Assembly (NCBI GenBank): GCA_016788205.1
Contig: JAEUTA010000007.1
Coordinates: 99,327-163,326, forward strand
Direction: 5' to 3'
Length of the DNA: 64,000 nucleotides
Source of the DNA: Flavobacteriales bacterium
GTDB lineage: Bacteria > Bacteroidota > Bacteroidia > Flavobacteriales_F > PHOS-HE28
Shown: positions 61,865-64,000 of the stretch, piece by piece
Layout of the letters: each line of letters opens with the position of its first letter
How positions within the stretch are numbered: the stretch's first letter is position 1
The notes under the pieces: model-generated
Seen by the model: only the letters and a program-made list of their open reading frames with translations
Databases searched by the model: none
What the model was told of the DNA's origin: nothing
Position numbers and translations under genes: made by a program

Positions 61865-62280
61865 CTTGCGCGGGACTTTCCGTGCCTCCGGTATGCCCTC
61901 CGGATTCTGTTAGTGGCACGGTACACTTAAACCTCAACCGCTGGGAAAGGTGTCGTTCAGGTGTAGGCCCGGCAACACCGCTGCTCACTTGGCCACGTGG
62001 TCGCCGCACATGTGGCATACGACCGTGCTGCAAGGCCACAACGCCCATCGGTAAGCAGGGCATATCCGCAGCATCCAGCGTGCACAGGCAGGGCATGCAC
62101 CGGCCGCTGCAACCGCACGCAGGCCCCTCGCGCAACGCGTGCTTTACCAACACGCCCGCTCCTGCACCACGGGCGGCAGCGCCGGATGCGACAGGGCCGT
62201 GCTGGTATAGTATGTCCAACGCAACGCTACACGCGGTGCACCGTGGTGCGCCGCATCAACGGCGTGGTACTGCACCAGCA
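61865..62280. other. non-coding stretch with degenerate copies of the 22-bp repeat
   Basis: No gene supported. Fragments resembling the 22-bp unit appear near 62023 (CGACCGTGCTGC) and at 62238-62280 (CACCGTGGTGC, CGGCGTGGTACTGCACC), suggesting that an older array extended left of the conserved core. Confidence 0.5.
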
Positions 62281-62698
62281 CGGTCGTTAGGCTCCACCAC
62301 GTCGACCGTTGTACCCAACGCACACGGCCGTTATGCTTCAACAGGTGGACCGTTGTGCCGCGCGTGCACGACCGTTGTGTTGCAGCACATCGACCGTGGT
62401 GACGAACCTATACGGCCATGGTGCTGCATCCTGTTGACCGTTATGCTCCACCAACACGGCCATGGTGCTGCACCCTAACGACCGTTATGCTCCACCAAGT
62501 CGACCGTTGTGCCACACCAACACGGCCATGGTACTACACCCTAACGACCGTTATGCTCCACCAACACGGCCATGGTGCTACACCCTAACGACCGTTATGC
62601 ACCACCAACACGGCCATGGTGCTGCACCCTAACGACCGTTATGCTCCACCAGGTCGACCGTTGTGCAGCGTGTACACGGCCATGGTGTCGCACGTACA
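62281..62698. repeat. 22-bp tandem repeat array, 19 units in exact register
   Basis: Nineteen consecutive units of exactly 22 bp with core CGRCCRTKRTGC. From 62413 on two sub-types mostly alternate, one with CGGCCATGGTGCTGC and one with CGACCGTTATGCTCC, giving a 44-bp higher-order period. Units at the ends are more diverged than those at the centre. There are no spacers between repeats. The array is non-coding and lies about 400 bp upstream of an XRE-type regulator gene. Confidence 0.9.
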
Positions 62699-63095
62699 CC
62701 ACCCTGCTACTGCACTACAATGTGCACAGCGCACCGGACCACGAACGTTGCGCGCAATGCCCGGTGCCGAGGTGCGCTCACCCACCGCTCCACCACCTGC
62801 TCGGCAACGGCGCATTGGACCCGCAGAACGGCGGTGTGGACTGGCTGTTGAAAACTCGTCGCCTGTGAGCAAGGGCACCGCCCCACCCCTAGGAATACCT
62901 GTATGCAGGGTCCGGCCAGCATACCACGCAAGTGTTCAGCGTCCACACCGCCTCCGTAGGAAACCAACCGAAAGTCCCGCCCATTCCACGATTTTCCGAA
63001 AGGGGTGGGTTAAAGTACTAAGCCCCTTTTCTTGCATATCACCAAGCGGTCATACACATTCGGCCCGGTCCCTCCCAGCACAGGACCACCACCGC
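62699..63095. other. non-coding gap between repeat array and XRE regulator
   Basis: A twentieth, weak unit (CCACCCTGCTACTGC) follows the array. The remainder shows no gene or clear repeat. An open frame continuous with the regulator runs through the repeats but has no coding character, so the regulator start is taken at 63096. Confidence 0.45.
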
Positions 63096-63380
63096 ATGAA
63101 CCGGATAAACCTGGGCGAACGCCTGAAACGGATGCGCGAATTCCGCAACCTCACCCAAGCCCAGCTCGCAGCCATGCTCAACTTCCACCGCTCACGCATC
63201 AGCCGATACGAGAAAGGACGGCACCCCAGCATGCACGTGCTGCAAGAGATAGCCGAAGCGCTCCAATGCAGCTTCAGCGCCTTGCTGGGCGAACACCCCC
63301 ACGGGTTCGACCCGCGCCGCTGCGCCCTGGAGCTGCGCAGCGTATGGGGCAAGTTGGACGGCGGGGCGCAGTATGCGTAG
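63096..63380 (+). CDS. XRE-family helix-turn-helix regulator
   Basis: 94 residues. The DNA-binding domain is clear: LGERLKRMREFRNLTQAQLAAMLNFHRSRISRYEKGRHPSMHVLQEIAEALQCSFSALLG (about residues 6-65). It precedes a type I restriction-modification gene by 117 bp, so it may be a controller of that locus. ATG 63096 is selected as the HTH start; the upstream extension is repeat DNA. The regulator might also bind the neighbouring 22-bp repeats; that is only a suggestion. Confidence 0.85.
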   Translation: MNRINLGERLKRMREFRNLTQAQLAAMLNFHRSRISRYEKGRHPSMHVLQEIAEALQCSFSALLGEHPHGFDPRRCALELRSVWGKLDGGAQYA

Positions 63381-63497
63381 GGATGCAGGTGCGGGCTCGC
63401 GCGTGCATGGTGCTGCATCCGCACCCATGCGCCACACCACCGCGGAACGAACAGGAGGGGTGAAGCACGCAGGCTCTACTTTCACCGCCCACACCTC

Positions 63498-64000
63498 ATG
63501 ACAGCCAAGCAGAAACTCGAAGCCACCCTCTGGGACATCGCCAACACCCTGCGCGGCAAGATGAGCGCGGACGACTTCCGCGACTACATCCTCGGCTTCA
63601 TCTTCTTCAAGTACCTCAGCGAGAAGATGGAGCTCTATGCCGACGAGATCCTGCACCCGGACGGCATCACCTACGACGAGATCAAGCCCAGCACCAAGGA
63701 CCGCACCGCCTACCTGAAGGCCGTGAGCGAGCTGAGCGTGGAGCACCTCGGCTACTTCCTGGAGCCCGAAGAGCTCTTCAAGAACATCGTGCCCACCGGC
63801 GAAGAGGCCGAAGGTGCCGATGCGCCCTTCATCCTGGACAAGCTCACCGCCGTGCTCCGCCACATCAGCGACAGCACGCGCGGGCACGAGAGCGAGGACG
63901 ATTTCGCCAACCTCTTCGAGGACCTCGACCTCACCAGCAGCAAGCTCGGCAAGGGCGAGAAGGACAAGAACAACCTGGTGGTGAAGGTGCTGCGCAAGCT
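63498..64000 (+). CDS. hsdM: type I restriction-modification methyltransferase subunit HsdM (5' part, runs off right edge)
   Basis: 167 codons from ATG 63498 to the window edge. The N-terminal HsdM helical domain is visible: KQKLEATLWDIANTLRGKMSADDFRDYILGFIFFKYLSEKME, then LEPEELFKNI and FANLFEDLDLTSSKLGKGEKDKNNLVVKVL. The methyltransferase catalytic NPPF motif would lie beyond the edge. Type I systems use HsdM with HsdS for adenine methylation and HsdR for cleavage. Neither HsdS nor HsdR is in view. Confidence 0.9.
   Translation, partial: MTAKQKLEATLWDIANTLRGKMSADDFRDYILGFIFFKYLSEKMELYADEILHPDGITYDEIKPSTKDRTAYLKAVSELSVEHLGYFLEPEELFKNIVPTGEEAEGADAPFILDKLTAVLRHISDSTRGHESEDDFANLFEDLDLTSSKLGKGEKDKNNLVVKVLRK

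Noticed and set aside
62281..62698. CRISPR array
   Set aside because: Repeats are 22 bp, contiguous and without spacers, and units diverge from each other; no cas gene is near.
62616..63095. Long N-terminal extension of the XRE regulator through the repeat array
   Set aside because: The extension is translated tandem repeat with no coding bias; the HTH protein begins properly at 63096.

Overview
The window is a 64 kb piece of a Bacteroidota chromosome, most likely a GC-rich Flavobacteriales-type organism. The evidence is: several secreted proteins ending in type IX secretion (T9SS) type A sorting domains, DUF1800/DUF1501 gene pairs, a Reg_prop/Y_Y_Y hybrid sensor kinase, the cluster amidase / LptD-like / MlaD / two Fe-S proteins / 'ABC transporter ATPase'-type small protein, a Helicase_HTH PIF1-like helicase, and FeoA-FeoB with a tiny Cys-rich partner. 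No rRNA, insertion sequence, integrase or CRISPR array was seen.

Layout. 0-4 kb: leftward CotH-like operon, the first-listed gene running off the left edge. 4.2-5.7 kb: membrane glycosyltransferase-like protein. 5.7-14 kb: leftward envelope/Fe-S cluster ending at the amidase, divergent from lptD. 14-15.8 kb: TrpG/PabA, DUF4260, exonuclease III. 16-22.8 kb: a tandemly duplicated DUF1800-DUF1501 gene pair. 22.8-27.4 kb: an unusual RNA region (below). 27.5-35 kb: PIF1-like helicase and an HPt / response regulator / hybrid kinase operon. 35-41.5 kb: a 1.4 kaa repeat-rich T9SS protein and a 7TM adenylate/guanylate cyclase. 41.6-47.2 kb: TPR-AAA ATPase, TPR membrane protein, T9SS protein. 47.2-49.8 kb: leftward hypothetical genes, including a paralogous pair. 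49.9-52.2 kb: FeoA, FeoB and a Cys-rich peptide. 52.3-61.9 kb: secreted or envelope proteins, a nitrilase-family amidohydrolase, a CHASE3 hybrid kinase and small hypotheticals. 62-64 kb: a 22-bp tandem repeat array, an XRE-type regulator and the start of a type I restriction-modification HsdM gene cut by the right edge.

The most striking region is 23.4-27.4 kb. On one strand it holds a Leu-like tRNA with no long variable arm, two tRNA-like elements whose 3' halves (T-arm plus acceptor) precede their 5' halves (acceptor plus D-arm), an SPFH/slipin-like gene, a second run of six tRNA-like genes (Arg-like, Glu, Asp, Lys, Phe, Tyr-like), and then the RNA ligase RtcB starting 27 nt after the last one. 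The two inverted-order elements fold into complete acceptor stems only when read as circularly permuted tRNAs; making them intact would need an RNA end-joining activity, and RtcB is next door. The flanks carry many perfect hairpins. I read this as a possible RNA-repair or tRNA-decoy/permuted-tRNA system. The structural reading comes from the sequence; the biological role is inference.
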